DNA from: Fen-183 sp036504335
GTDB taxonomy: Bacteria > Acidobacteriota > Thermoanaerobaculia > UBA5066
Direction: 5' to 3'
Length of the DNA stretch: 64,000 nucleotides
NCBI GenBank assembly: GCA_036504335.1
Contig: DASXVJ010000025.1
Span: 9,324 to 73,323, forward strand
The notes under the pieces: generated by a model
The model's input: the letters and a program-made list of their open reading frames with translations, nothing else
Told to the model about the DNA's origin: nothing
Databases searched by the model: none
Position numbers and translations under genes: made by a program
Part shown: positions 43,236 through 52,562 of the stretch, in pieces
How the letters are laid out: each line of letters opens with the position of its first letter
Position numbering within the stretch: position 1 is the first letter of the stretch

Positions 43236-46200
43236 GCGGATGCTGAAAAAGGGACCGCTCCCGGACGCCGCCGAGCGGCTCCGGATCGAGACCGAGCTCG
43301 ACCGCAACTTCCTCGTGGAGGCGGGCGCGGGCTCCGGCAAGACGACGAGCCTCGTCTCGCGGATGATCGCGCTCCTCGGCGCGGGCGTCGCAGAGCCGGA
43401 CGCCCTCGTCGCCGTGACGTTCACGCGCAAGGCCGCGTCGCAGCTGCGGCAGCGCTTCCAGGAAAAGCTGGAGGAGCGCCTCGCCTCCGAGAAGGAGCCC
43501 GCCGTCAAGGAACGGCTCGAGAGGGCCCAGAAAGGCCTCGACCTCGTCCGCGTCGGGACGATCCACTCGTTCTGCGCCTCTCTGCTGCGCGAACGCCCGG
43601 TCGAGGCCGGCATCGACCTCGGCCTCTCGGACGTCAAGCTCCAGGAAGCCGCGCTCTTCCAGCCGCTCGCGTGGCGCGAGTGGATCGCCGAGTGCGCGGA
43701 GAAGGACGACCCGCGGCTCGCCGCGCTGGAAGAAACGGGCCTCTCCGCGCAGGACCTCGAGAGCGCGTTCGTGACGCTCGCGGAATATCCCGACGTCGTT
43801 CCGGCCGTCGCGAGCCCGCCGCCGCCGAAGCCCGCGCTCGAAGGCGTCCGCCGGAAGACGGCCCTGCTCCTCGCGGAGGCCGGGCCGCTGAAGCCGGGCG
43901 AGCCGCTCGCCGGGAAGGAAGCCGACGACCTTCAGGCGGCTCTCGTGAGGGTCGCCCGCCTCCTGGAACAGCCGGACGCCGAGAGCGACGACGGGTTCGT
44001 CCGCGTGCTCGAGGAACTCGAGCCCGAGAAGCTCGCCGACATCAAGGTCACCCAATGGGACGGCGGGAAGGCCGCGGCGCTCGCGTTCGTCGCGCGCTTC
44101 GAGGCGTTCCGCGAGAAGGTCCTCCGGCCCACGCTCCTCGCGTGGCGCGAGTGGGTGCACCCGCGCGCGATGGGGTTTCTCCTCCCCGCGCTCGAGCGCC
44201 TGCGCACGCGCCGCCGCGAGGAAGGCTTCCTCACGTACGAGGACTTGCTCCTGATCTCCCGGGACGTCCTGCGCGACCAGCCGGCCGTGCGGCGCTACTT
44301 CCGCAGCCGCATCTCGCACCTTCTCGTCGACGAGTTCCAGGACACGGATCCGCTCCAGGCGGAGATCATGCTGTTCCTCACCTCGGACGACGACCGGCAG
44401 AAGAACGCGTGGAAGCTGCGGCCGAAGCCGGGCTCGCTGTTCGTCGTCGGCGACCCGAAGCAGTCCATCTACCGCTTCCGCCGCGCGGACATCGAGACGT
44501 ACGAGACGTTCACGGAGATCGTGATCGCCTCGGGCGGCGAGGTCCTGCCTCTGACGTCGAGCTTCCGGACCGTGGACGCGGCCGCCGCGCCCGTGAACCG
44601 GACGTTCGCGGGAGTCTTCCCGAAGAAGGCGACGAACCTCCAGGCCAGGTTCGCGTCCCTCGAGGCGCGCGGCGCCGAAACGGGTCCGACGTGCGGCGCC
44701 TTCCGGCTCGCGTCGCAGGGCGACGGCACCGTTCGCGAGGGCCGCGTGCGCTCGATCAACGCGCAGAACGTGGCCGACTTCGTCCGGCGCGCCCTCGCCG
44801 GCGGCTGGAAGATCCCGGCGGGCCCGGGCGGCGCGCCCGTGACGCCGAAACCGTCGGACATCCTGGTCCTGACCGTGGGGCGCGACGCGCTCGCCGAGCA
44901 CGCGCAGGCCCTCGAAGTCGCGGGGGTCCCCGTCGAGGTCACCGGGAGCAGGGCCTTCGCGATCACGAAAGGCCTCCTCGCCCTGCAGCCTCTCCTCGCC
45001 GCCGTGAACGACCCCGACGACGAGGTCGCCGTCGTCGCGTTCCTCTCGGGACCGCTCTCAGGCGTGGACGACGACGCGCTCTGGCGCCACCGCAAGGCCG
45101 GCCGCCGTTTCGCGTTCACGACCGACCCCGAGCCCGGCACGGACCCGAAGATCGCGCGCGGCCTGGCTCACCTCCGCGACGCGCTGAGGGACAGCCGCGC
45201 CTTCCCGCCCGCGGCCGCGCTCGTGAAGATCGTGGAGCGTCTCGGCCTCGCGGCGTCCATCTGCGCCGACGAGGGCGGCCGCACCGCGACCGGCAACCTC
45301 CTCAAGGTCCTCGCGTGGGCGCGGCGGCTCTCGGCCGACGGCCACTCCTTCGCGAACGTCGCGCGGCGCCTCGTCGAGGAGGCGCCCGAGCTCGAGGAGA
45401 TGAGCGTCGACGCGGCGCGCTCGAACGCGGTCCGTCTCATGAACATTCACAAAGCCAAGGGGCTCGAGGCGCCGATCGTGATCCTCGCCGAGCCGGTCGA
45501 CCGGGCGCCCCACGAGCCGGGCTCGCACATCGAGCGGACGGGCGACGTGCCGCGCGGCTGGTTCCCGGTCCTCAAGCCCCTCGGCGAGCGCGGCGTGCGC
45601 ATCCTCGCGCTCCCTCCAGACTGGGAGGAGAAGAGCGGAATCGAGCGCCTGTTCCTCGACGCCGAGCAGCAGCGTCTCTTCTATGTCGGCGCGACGCGGG
45701 CGATGTACACGCTCGTCGCGAGCGTCCACACGAAGGTCACGAAGAAGGAAGGCGCGCGGCTCACGGGCCTCTGGGCGCCGCTCGACCCGCACCTCCAGGA
45801 GCTCGTGGCCCGCCCCGCGCCTGCGCCGGCCCCGCCCGGGCGCGAAGTGCCGCCGCTCGCCGAGAGGCTCCCCGGGGTGCGCACGCGCCTCGCCGAGGCG
45901 CGGGAGCGCGCCGGCGCCCCGACGTATGGCGTCGTCACGGTGACGGCGCTCGCGAAAAAGGAAGGCCCTCGCGCCCCGTCGCCGGCCGAGGAAGCGCGCG
46001 GCGCGGCGTGGGGACGCGTCCTGCATCAGCTCCTCGAAGCGGCCCTGCGGACGCCCGGCGTCGACCTTCGGCCCCTCGCGCTCAACCTCATGCGGGACGA
46101 GGAGGTCGCGCCCGACCTCCTCGTCGAGGTGCTTCGCGTCGCCGGGTCCGTCACGGCTTCGGAGCTCTGGGCGCGGGCGCTCAAGTCGCCGCGCCGCTAC

Positions 46201-46572
46201 GTGGAGGTCCCGTTCGAGATGGTCGTGCCGTCGAAAGAACTCGGCTTCGCAGCCGGCCCTTCCGAGACGCTCCTCAAGGGCGCGATGGACCTCGTCTTCG
46301 AGGAGGACGGCGTCTGGCGCATCGTGGACTGGAAGTCCGACGTCGTCGGCGACGGACTCGAAGCCCTCGTCGCGCACTACGCGCCCCAGGTGACGCATTA
46401 CAGACGCGCGTGGGAAGCGCTCACGAAACGGCCGGCGAAGGCCGGGCTGTTCTTCATGGACACCGGGGAACTCGTCTGGCTGGGAGAAAACGAGAAAGAA
46501 GGGATGGAAGAGAAGATTTCTTTGAACGTACGACGGGAAGCGCCTCGGCAGGGCTCGCTGTTCGACGAATGA
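43228..46572 (+). CDS. AddA-like UvrD-family helicase-nuclease
   Basis: A 1114-residue superfamily 1 helicase with a C-terminal nuclease. Motifs in order: Walker A EAGAGSGKTTSL, motif Ia VTFTRKAASQL, HSFCASLL, Walker B LLVDEFQDTDPLQ, motif III DPKQSIYRFRRADI, motif V MNIHKAKGLEAP and motif VI YVGATRAMYTL. A RecB-type nuclease follows near residues 1010-1060 (GAMDLVFEEDG ... RIVDWKSDVV). This matches AddA/RexA, which unwinds and trims DNA ends for recombination. An AT-rich motif near the 3' end encodes MEEKISLN. The stop overlaps a lipoprotein gene. Confidence 0.93.
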   Translation: MSERMLKKGPLPDAAERLRIETELDRNFLVEAGAGSGKTTSLVSRMIALLGAGVAEPDALVAVTFTRKAASQLRQRFQEKLEERLASEKEPAVKERLERAQKGLDLVRVGTIHSFCASLLRERPVEAGIDLGLSDVKLQEAALFQPLAWREWIAECAEKDDPRLAALEETGLSAQDLESAFVTLAEYPDVVPAVASPPPPKPALEGVRRKTALLLAEAGPLKPGEPLAGKEADDLQAALVRVARLLEQPDAESDDGFVRVLEELEPEKLADIKVTQWDGGKAAALAFVARFEAFREKVLRPTLLAWREWVHPRAMGFLLPALERLRTRRREEGFLTYEDLLLISRDVLRDQPAVRRYFRSRISHLLVDEFQDTDPLQAEIMLFLTSDDDRQKNAWKLRPKPGSLFVVGDPKQSIYRFRRADIETYETFTEIVIASGGEVLPLTSSFRTVDAAAAPVNRTFAGVFPKKATNLQARFASLEARGAETGPTCGAFRLASQGDGTVREGRVRSINAQNVADFVRRALAGGWKIPAGPGGAPVTPKPSDILVLTVGRDALAEHAQALEVAGVPVEVTGSRAFAITKGLLALQPLLAAVNDPDDEVAVVAFLSGPLSGVDDDALWRHRKAGRRFAFTTDPEPGTDPKIARGLAHLRDALRDSRAFPPAAALVKIVERLGLAASICADEGGRTATGNLLKVLAWARRLSADGHSFANVARRLVEEAPELEEMSVDAARSNAVRLMNIHKAKGLEAPIVILAEPVDRAPHEPGSHIERTGDVPRGWFPVLKPLGERGVRILALPPDWEEKSGIERLFLDAEQQRLFYVGATRAMYTLVASVHTKVTKKEGARLTGLWAPLDPHLQELVARPAPAPAPPGREVPPLAERLPGVRTRLAEARERAGAPTYGVVTVTALAKKEGPRAPSPAEEARGAAWGRVLHQLLEAALRTPGVDLRPLALNLMRDEEVAPDLLVEVLRVAGSVTASELWARALKSPRRYVEVPFEMVVPSKELGFAAGPSETLLKGAMDLVFEEDGVWRIVDWKSDVVGDGLEALVAHYAPQVTHYRRAWEALTKRPAKAGLFFMDTGELVWLGENEKEGMEEKISLNVRREAPRQGSLFDE
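46502..46528. repeat. AT-rich motif, single copy (locus 9)
   Basis: GGAAGAGAAGATTTCTTTGA (46506-46525) lies in the last codons of the AddA-like gene. It is one of the best consensus matches but has no visible inverted partner nearby. Confidence 0.5.
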
Positions 46573-47183
46573 GAAAGGCCGCGTTTCTGTTGGCGTTCGT
46601 GACGGCCGGCTGCGCGTCGTCGCCGTGGCAGAGCACAGAGAACGTGCCGGGCGGAAAGCTGTACGTCCCGAAGCTCTACGCGCCGCTCCTCCCCGGCTCC
46701 ATCTACCCGGACAAGAAGGTCCCCGTGCCCGCTAAGGGCCGGCCGGCGCTCGTCGTCGTGTGTCCCGAGAAGGGCGACTGCCGAAGAGACGTGATCCTCG
46801 ACCAGGCGGCCCAGCGCGGCCTCGTCGTCCTCGTTGGACTCGAGCCGAAAGCGGATTTGCTTCGGACCCGTGCGGAGGCGGACCCGGAGCGAATCGGCTG
46901 GCTTCTCGTCGCACCCAGCGGGGATTTTCTTAGAAGGTTGATTGAGGCCGGGGCGCGGGGCGCGGCCGTCGCCGTAATCGCGCCGCCGCCGCAGGCCGGC
47001 GCGAGGGTCCCCTCTTACCCTTCTAAGCATCTTCTCTTGGCTGCCCTCCACTCTGCCGAGCTGCCGGAGGCGAAAGACGCGACCGTCCTCAGGCTCTATT
47101 CGCCGAACGACAAGGGCCTTCTTCCGGACGAGGCGTTTCGCGATGCCGTCGAGTGGCTGGCCGGCGAGCTTGGGGCTCGCTGA
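46569..47183 (+). CDS. Hypothetical lipoprotein
   Basis: A 204-residue protein with a lipobox (LAFVTAGCASS), so probably lipid-anchored. The body alternates strands and helices (RPALVVVCPEKGD; AAQRGLVVLVGLEP; ERIGWLLVAPSGDFLRRLIE), resembling a small alpha/beta-hydrolase-like fold. A clear catalytic Ser-Asp-His triad is not evident. It is coupled to the AddA-like gene by an ATGA overlap, an odd partner for an envelope protein. A motif pair lies in its middle. Confidence 0.7.
   Translation: MRKAAFLLAFVTAGCASSPWQSTENVPGGKLYVPKLYAPLLPGSIYPDKKVPVPAKGRPALVVVCPEKGDCRRDVILDQAAQRGLVVLVGLEPKADLLRTRAEADPERIGWLLVAPSGDFLRRLIEAGARGAAVAVIAPPPQAGARVPSYPSKHLLLAALHSAELPEAKDATVLRLYSPNDKGLLPDEAFRDAVEWLAGELGAR
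46921..47040. repeat. AT-rich inverted motif pair, locus 10
   Basis: GGGATTTTCTTAGAAGGTTG (46921-46940) faces CCCTTCTAAGCATCTTCTC (47018-47036, inverted). Both arms share the CTTAGAAGG variant, matching each other better than the overall consensus. Confidence 0.5.
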
Positions 47184-47199
47184 GACACGCTCTCAGAGC

Positions 47200-47205
47200 T
47201 AGAAT
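47200..47205 (+). promoter_or_regulatory. Candidate -10 element (GCTAGAAT)
   Basis: TAGAAT ends 7 bases before the ATG of the cytochrome gene, with no ribosome site between them. A short dyad CTGAGA-cacgc-TCTCAG (47180-47196) lies just upstream. Confidence 0.35.
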
Positions 47206-47212
47206 TCCCGCC

Positions 47213-50071
47213 ATGACGGTTCGAAACGAAGGCGCGGTGCGCGCCAAGGGCGTCCTTCACCCCTGGCAGAGGCGGCTCTACACGATCCTCCTCGTGCCGC
47301 TCGGCCTCATGGCGGCGAACTCGATCTACCTCGTCGCCTTCACGAAGTACTCCTCGTTCTTCATGGCGATGCTGCTCATGCACCTCGTGCTGGGCCTCCT
47401 GATCGCCATCCCCTTCCTCGTTTTCGCGCTCACGCACGGCGCGCGGATGCTCGCGAACATCCGGAACCGCAACGCGAAGATCGCCGGGATCACGATCGTC
47501 TGCCTGTCACTCCTGTGCATCGGGACCGGGATCACGATGGCCCTGAAGGGCGCGACGCTCACGAACCGGCCGATCTACCTCGCGCACGTCTTCGCGATTC
47601 CGGCCGCCCTCGTCGCGTTCATCCTCCACCGGCGCGCCGCGGTCCACAAGCTTCACTTCCGGATGCTCGGGCAGTGGGGCGGCGCCGTGGCCGCGTTCGT
47701 CCTCGTGATGGCGGGCCTCCACAAGCTGGAGAAGCCGCCGCAGCGCGTCGTGAACACGAACGGCGACGTGCAGTTCTTCCTATCCTCCGCCGAGACGTTC
47801 GACCAGGGCCTCCTCGACGGCAAGAAGCTGTCCGCGAACCAGTACTGCCAGGAGTGCCACCCGGATTCCTTCAAGCGCTGGGAGAAGTCCGCGCACCGCT
47901 TTTCGTCCTTCAACAACCCGTTCTACCGCCGCTCCGTCGAGCTCATGGCCGACCGCGTCGGCCGCGAGAAGACGAAGTGGTGCTCCGGCTGCCACGACCC
48001 CGTCGTCCTCTTCACGGGCCAGATGGGCAAGGCGACGATGTCGAGCTTCTCGTACGACCAGTTCGAGGGGCAGCAGGGGCTCACCTGCATGTCCTGCCAC
48101 TCGATCGCCGAGGTCAAGGACCTGCGCGGCAACGGCGGCTACGTGATCGAGGAGAGCAAGCAGTACCCGTTCGCGTTCTCGGACAACAAGGCGCTGAAAG
48201 AGGTCAACAAGCTCCTGATCCGCATGGAGCCGTCCCTCCACCGCCAGACGTTCATGAAGCCCTTCATGCGCACGCCGGAGTTCTGCTCGACCTGCCACAA
48301 GGTCGGCCTCCTCCCGCCGCTCAACGACTACCACTGGATGCGCGGCCAGAATCACTACGACAGCTGGTACGACTCGGGCGTCTCGGGCAACGCGGTGCGG
48401 TCGTTCTACGACCCGCCGAAGACGAAAGCGTGCCGCGATTGCCACCTTCCGCTCATGCCCTCCCGCGAGTTCGGGAACGTGGCCGGCATGCTCCACGATC
48501 ACCTCTTCCCGGCGGCCAACACGGCTCTGCCGGCCCTGAGAGGGGACAAGGAGACCATAGAAGATATTCGTAGAAAGGTATTGGTCGGATCACTTTCGAT
48601 CGACGTCTTCGCCGTGAAGCGAGCCTCGGAGGTCATCCCTCTTGGCCCTTCGCTGCCGTCTCTTCATCCCGGCGAGACCGTGGACGTCGAGGTGGTCGTG
48701 CGCACGCGCACGCTCGGGCACCCGTACACGAACGGCACGTCCGACAGCAACGAGACGTGGGTCGAGTTCAAGGCCGACAACGGGGCGCGCTCCGTGATGG
48801 CCTCGGGCACGCTCGACGCGAACGGGCGCCTCGACCCCGCCGCCGACAAGATCGCGCAGCTCGCGATCGCGCACGACGGCTCGTTCATGGACCGCCGGCA
48901 GCCGCAGGACATCCACGTCCCGCTCTACAACAACTTCATCCCGCCCGGCGCGGCGCGCACGGTCCACTACCGCTTCACCGTGCCGAAGGACGCGGCCGGA
49001 ACGATCACGCTTGCGGCCGCGCTCAACTACCGGAAGTTCTCCAGGGACTATTCGATCTTCGTGGGCGGGAAGGACGCTCCGGAGCTCCCGGTGACGGTCA
49101 TTTCCGCGGACTCCGTGATTCTCCCAATTTCTTCGCAGAATTCCCCGACACCGACTGCGGTCGCCGAGGCCTCGCCGCCTGGCACGGCGCCTCCGAATGC
49201 CAAGGCTTCAACCACTCGCGGAAATCCCGATTTCCCCGATCGCCCGTGGATCCGCTGGAACGACTACGGGATCGGCCTCCTGCTGCAGGGAGACCTCCGC
49301 GGCGCGTCGTGGGCGTTCAGGAAGGTTGCCGAGCTCGCGGCCGACAAGCCGGACGGCCCGCTGAACCTCGCGCGCTGCAAGGTTCAGGAGGGCGATCTCC
49401 CCGCCGCGAAGGCCGCGCTCGCCGACGCCGAGAGGCGCAGGCCGGGCTGGGGCAAGACGCAGTACTTCCGCTCGCTCGTCTCCAAGGAGGAGGGCCGCCT
49501 CGACGACGCGCTCGCCGACCTCGACCGCGTCCTCGCGAAGTTCCCGAAGGACCGCGTCGTCCTGAACCAGAAGGCGCGCGTCCTCTACCTCGCGGGCAAG
49601 TACGCGGAGGCGCTCCCGCCGATCGACGCCGTCCTCGCGATCGACGGCGAGGACCTCGCCGCGCATTACAACGCGATGCTCTGCCTCAAGGCGCTCGGGC
49701 GCTCGGAGGAGGCCGCCGCCGAGGAGAAGTGGTATCGCTTCTTCAAGGACGACGAGGCCGCCCGCGCCCTCCTCGCGGAATACCGCATTGCGCACCCGCT
49801 CGAAAATCGCGAGTCGCTGCCCGTGCACGTCCACGACGACGCGCAGCCGCCGCAGGCCGTTCCGCCCGCCTGGCTCGCCGAGATCGGGCCGAAGGGCTAC
49901 GCGTACAAGGGCACCGCGCCGAAGGGCGAGATGGTTCTGAAGGACGACCGCCCGCAGGGCGCGCCTCGCCCGTTCGCGCGGCCGGCGCCGCCGTCGAAGC
50001 AGGCGGGAGAGCGCAAGGGACCCGGCGTGCCGGTTGCGGCCGCCGTCGCCCCGGTCCTGTCGTCGCACTGA
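47213..50071 (+). CDS. Membrane cytochrome b / pentahaem cytochrome c / TPR fusion
   Basis: A 952-residue protein. Residues about 22-170 hold five hydrophobic helices, with paired His in two of them (His57/His75 and His125/His139), suggesting b-type haem sites. Five CXXCH motifs follow at about 212, 257, 292, 358 and 407 (CQECH, CSGCH, CMSCH, CSTCH, CRDCH) for covalent haems outside the membrane. A beta-rich domain lies near 470-640, then a linker and TPR repeats near 690-850, and a Pro-rich tail. It looks like an electron conduit from membrane quinols to an outer partner. Redox partner and substrate are unknown. Haem b assignment is inference. Confidence 0.85.
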   Translation: MTVRNEGAVRAKGVLHPWQRRLYTILLVPLGLMAANSIYLVAFTKYSSFFMAMLLMHLVLGLLIAIPFLVFALTHGARMLANIRNRNAKIAGITIVCLSLLCIGTGITMALKGATLTNRPIYLAHVFAIPAALVAFILHRRAAVHKLHFRMLGQWGGAVAAFVLVMAGLHKLEKPPQRVVNTNGDVQFFLSSAETFDQGLLDGKKLSANQYCQECHPDSFKRWEKSAHRFSSFNNPFYRRSVELMADRVGREKTKWCSGCHDPVVLFTGQMGKATMSSFSYDQFEGQQGLTCMSCHSIAEVKDLRGNGGYVIEESKQYPFAFSDNKALKEVNKLLIRMEPSLHRQTFMKPFMRTPEFCSTCHKVGLLPPLNDYHWMRGQNHYDSWYDSGVSGNAVRSFYDPPKTKACRDCHLPLMPSREFGNVAGMLHDHLFPAANTALPALRGDKETIEDIRRKVLVGSLSIDVFAVKRASEVIPLGPSLPSLHPGETVDVEVVVRTRTLGHPYTNGTSDSNETWVEFKADNGARSVMASGTLDANGRLDPAADKIAQLAIAHDGSFMDRRQPQDIHVPLYNNFIPPGAARTVHYRFTVPKDAAGTITLAAALNYRKFSRDYSIFVGGKDAPELPVTVISADSVILPISSQNSPTPTAVAEASPPGTAPPNAKASTTRGNPDFPDRPWIRWNDYGIGLLLQGDLRGASWAFRKVAELAADKPDGPLNLARCKVQEGDLPAAKAALADAERRRPGWGKTQYFRSLVSKEEGRLDDALADLDRVLAKFPKDRVVLNQKARVLYLAGKYAEALPPIDAVLAIDGEDLAAHYNAMLCLKALGRSEEAAAEEKWYRFFKDDEAARALLAEYRIAHPLENRESLPVHVHDDAQPPQAVPPAWLAEIGPKGYAYKGTAPKGEMVLKDDRPQGAPRPFARPAPPSKQAGERKGPGVPVAAAVAPVLSSH
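48560..48672. repeat. Degenerate AT-rich inverted motif pair, locus 11
   Basis: GAAGATATTCGTAGAAAGG (48560-48578) faces a decayed inverted copy, CCCTCTTGGCCCTTCGCTGC (about 48637-48656). The latter keeps the outer GAAGGG and AAGAGGG parts in reverse complement. Weak. Confidence 0.3.
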
Positions 50072-50083
50072 TATCGTTCGTCG

Positions 50084-50707
50084 ATGAAGAAGCAGATCTT
50101 CCTCTTGCTCCTGTGCGTGGCGTTCTCCGGCTCGGCCCTTCCCCAGGGAGACGTCGCCGCGATGGACAAGTGGCTGAAGCCGAAGACGATCTACTACCAC
50201 GTGGACGGCGCGTACTCGGGGAAGGCGCTCGTCTCGGTGCCCAACGGCGGCGCGTGGGCCGACGTGACCGACCGCGTCGCCATCGACCTCGAGTGGGACC
50301 TCCGGAACGGAACGCTCGCACACGTCCTCAAGATCGAGAACTTCCCCACCAAGACCGCGAACCTGCGCCAGGGCGAGCCGAAGTGCGCGCCCCCCGTCCT
50401 GCGCGGCGCGTACGAGCACTGGACGGTTCTCGACATCGCCACGGGGCCGACGGGCCAGCCCGAGATGAAGGTGGAGACCACGGTCCCGGACGTCGACACC
50501 CCGCAGTTCTGCACCGGGAAGCCGAAGCGCTGGAAGGGCAAGAAGAGCGTCCGGCCCGAGGAACTTCTGGTGCAGTCCCCCGTCCTCCTCACGATGCCCC
50601 TGGGCGATTCGAAGGACGTGAAGATCTCGAGCGACAAGAAGTCCATCGTCACGACGAAAAACGGCTGGACCTGGACCTTCACCCCGAGCGTGACGAAGCC
50701 GGCCTGA
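50084..50707 (+). CDS. Secreted hypothetical protein
   Basis: A 207-residue protein with a textbook signal peptide (MKKQIFLLLLCVAFSGSALP). The mature part is beta-rich and polar (KPKTIYYHVDGAYSGKALVS; WADVTDRVAIDLEWD) with two Cys that could pair (PKCAPPV, FCTGKPK). No family is recognised. It lies 12 bases after the cytochrome gene and 6 bases before an MBL hydrolase gene, so it is probably part of the same transcript. Its DVTDRVAIDLEWD stretch hints at a lipid- or ligand-binding sheet, but no more can be said. Confidence 0.75.
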   Translation: MKKQIFLLLLCVAFSGSALPQGDVAAMDKWLKPKTIYYHVDGAYSGKALVSVPNGGAWADVTDRVAIDLEWDLRNGTLAHVLKIENFPTKTANLRQGEPKCAPPVLRGAYEHWTVLDIATGPTGQPEMKVETTVPDVDTPQFCTGKPKRWKGKKSVRPEELLVQSPVLLTMPLGDSKDVKISSDKKSIVTTKNGWTWTFTPSVTKPA

Positions 50708-50713
50708 GAGACC

Positions 50714-51604
50714 ATGCAGATCCACACCCTCGACCTCGAGTTCTTCCGTGGGGAGACGATCGCCGCATACCTCGTCGAGTCCGGCGGCCACCTCGCGCTC
50801 GTCGAGACCGGCCCCGACTCCACGTGGCCGCACCTCGTCGCCGCGCTCGCCAAGCACGGCGCCCGGCCCGAGGACGTCCGGGACGTCCTCGTCACGCACA
50901 TCCACCTCGACCACGCGGGGGCCGCGTGGCGGCTCGCGCGGGCCGGAGCGAACGTGTGGGTCCATCCGCGGGGCGCTCCGCACATGGCCGACCCCTCGAA
51001 GCTTCTCGCCTCCGCCAGGCGGATCTACAAAGAGCAGATGGACACGCTGTGGGGCACGCTGGAGCCGATCCCTGCGGACCGCCTGAAAATCACGTCGGAC
51101 GGCCTCGACGTCCCCGTCGGCAGCGCGCGGATCCGCGTCCTCGAAACGCCCGGCCACGCCATTCACCACAACGCGTATCTCCTCGACGGAAACGTCTTCA
51201 CGGGCGACGTGGGCGGTGTCGCGATCGGCGACGGCCCGAACCTGCCCCCGACTCCCCCTCCGGACATCGACCTGCCGACGTGGGCGCGCTCGATCGACCG
51301 CATCAAGGCCGCGCGCCCGGACTCCTTCTACCCGACGCACTTCGGTCGCCACGGCGACGTCTCGCGCCGCCTCGACGAGATGATGGAAGAGCTCCACGCG
51401 TGGGCGGGCTTCATCCGCGCCCGGCTCGACGAGGGCAAGGACGAATCCGCGATCGTGCCGCTCTTCGAAGCGTGGCTCACGGATCGCCTCCTCGCGGCGG
51501 GCGTCGGCGCCGACGGCCTCGAGGCCTACAGGACCGCGCTCCCGTTCGCCATGAACGTCACGGGTCTCGTGAGGTACTGGAAGACGGCCGGCGCGGCGGC
51601 CTGA
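50714..51604 (+). CDS. MBL-fold metallo-hydrolase
   Basis: A 296-residue metallo-beta-lactamase-fold enzyme. The metal motif HxHxDH appears as VTHIHLDHAG near residue 60; ETPGHAIHHNAY and FTGDVGG supply further ligands, and FYPTHFGRHG holds a C-terminal His. The family cleaves thioesters, lactones, phosphodiesters and similar bonds; the substrate is not deducible. There is no signal peptide, so it should be cytoplasmic. It is the last plus-strand gene before a convergent pair, 21 bases from the neighbour's stop. Confidence 0.9.
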   Translation: MQIHTLDLEFFRGETIAAYLVESGGHLALVETGPDSTWPHLVAALAKHGARPEDVRDVLVTHIHLDHAGAAWRLARAGANVWVHPRGAPHMADPSKLLASARRIYKEQMDTLWGTLEPIPADRLKITSDGLDVPVGSARIRVLETPGHAIHHNAYLLDGNVFTGDVGGVAIGDGPNLPPTPPPDIDLPTWARSIDRIKAARPDSFYPTHFGRHGDVSRRLDEMMEELHAWAGFIRARLDEGKDESAIVPLFEAWLTDRLLAAGVGADGLEAYRTALPFAMNVTGLVRYWKTAGAAA

Positions 51605-51625
51605 GGACCGACGACCCGCGACCCG

Positions 51626-52549
51626 TCAGCCCTTCCGGTACACCTCGGTGCTCACGTACTTGAGCCCCGAGTCGATCATCAGCGTCACGACTCTCGCTTC
51701 GGGTCCGAGCCGTTCGGCCACGCGCAACGCGGCGACGACGTTCGCCCCTGAGGACGTCCCCGCGAAGAGCGCCTCCTCCCGCGCGAGGCGCCTCGCCATC
51801 GCCTCCGCGTCGAGCGTGCTCACCGGCTGGATCTCGTCCACGAGCCCCGGATCGAACAGGGGCGGGATGCTGCCGATGCCGATTCCCTCGATCCGGTGGG
51901 CCCCCGCCGGGCCTCCTCCCAGGACCGGGGACTCCGCGGGCTCGACGACGACGAGCCTCACCTTCGCGTCGTGGCGCTTCAGGACGGAGGCCACGCCGCG
52001 TGACGACGCCGCCGTCCCGGCGGACTGGACGAACGCGTCGACCCGTCCCTCGGACTGCCGCCAGATCTCCTCGCCGAGCCCCGCGTAGCCCGCGATCGTG
52101 TCCACGTTGTTGAGCTGGTCGACCCAGAAGGTGTCGGGCTCGAGGCTCATCCGGCGAGCGGTCTCGATCATGTCCGTGAAGAGTTTCCGGGTGCTGAGGC
52201 CCCCTTCGCTGGGGACGAGCGTCAGCTCGGCTCCGAGCGCCGCCATGTGGTCCCGCTTCTCCCGGCTGAACGCGTCGGACGTGACGATCCGCAGTCGGTA
52301 GCCCTTCGCGGCGCACACGAGGGCGAGCGACGTCCCCGTGCTGCCGCCCGTGTACTCGACGACGGTGTCCCCGGGCTTCAGGCGGCCGTCGGCCTCCGCG
52401 CGCGCGACGACCGCCAGCGCCATCCGGTCCTTCATGCTGCCCGTGGGGTTCTCCCACTCGAGCTTGACGAGGATTTCGGCGCTGCCAGGAGGAACGACCT
52501 TTCGGAGCCGGACCATCGACGTGTCGCCGATCGCCTGCAGGATGTCCAT
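51626..52549 (-). CDS. Cysteine synthase-family PLP enzyme
   Basis: A 307-residue fold-type II PLP enzyme. The PLP Lys lies in NPTGSMKDRMAL, the phosphate-binding loop is GGSTGTS, and the substrate loop pattern ENPTGS matches O-acetylserine sulfhydrylase / cystathionine beta-synthase relatives. IGIGSIPPLFDPGLVDEI and FAGTSSGANV are typical cysteine-synthase blocks. It is slightly short for CysK and lacks any regulatory domain. No cysE or sulfate-assimilation gene is nearby, so the exact substrate is uncertain. It is followed upstream by a RibD-like gene on the same strand. Confidence 0.88.
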   Translation of the reverse strand: MDILQAIGDTSMVRLRKVVPPGSAEILVKLEWENPTGSMKDRMALAVVARAEADGRLKPGDTVVEYTGGSTGTSLALVCAAKGYRLRIVTSDAFSREKRDHMAALGAELTLVPSEGGLSTRKLFTDMIETARRMSLEPDTFWVDQLNNVDTIAGYAGLGEEIWRQSEGRVDAFVQSAGTAASSRGVASVLKRHDAKVRLVVVEPAESPVLGGGPAGAHRIEGIGIGSIPPLFDPGLVDEIQPVSTLDAEAMARRLAREEALFAGTSSGANVVAALRVAERLGPEARVVTLMIDSGLKYVSTEVYRKG

Positions 52550-52562
52550 GGATGCACCTCCG

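Noticed and set aside
47180..47196. CTGAGA-cacgc-TCTCAG as a terminator
   Set aside because: The stem is only 6 bp and no T-run follows; it may be chance.
49126..49236. Possible further motif pair in the cytochrome-TPR linker
   Set aside because: AATTTCTTCG is present, but the inverted partner is too degenerate to count.
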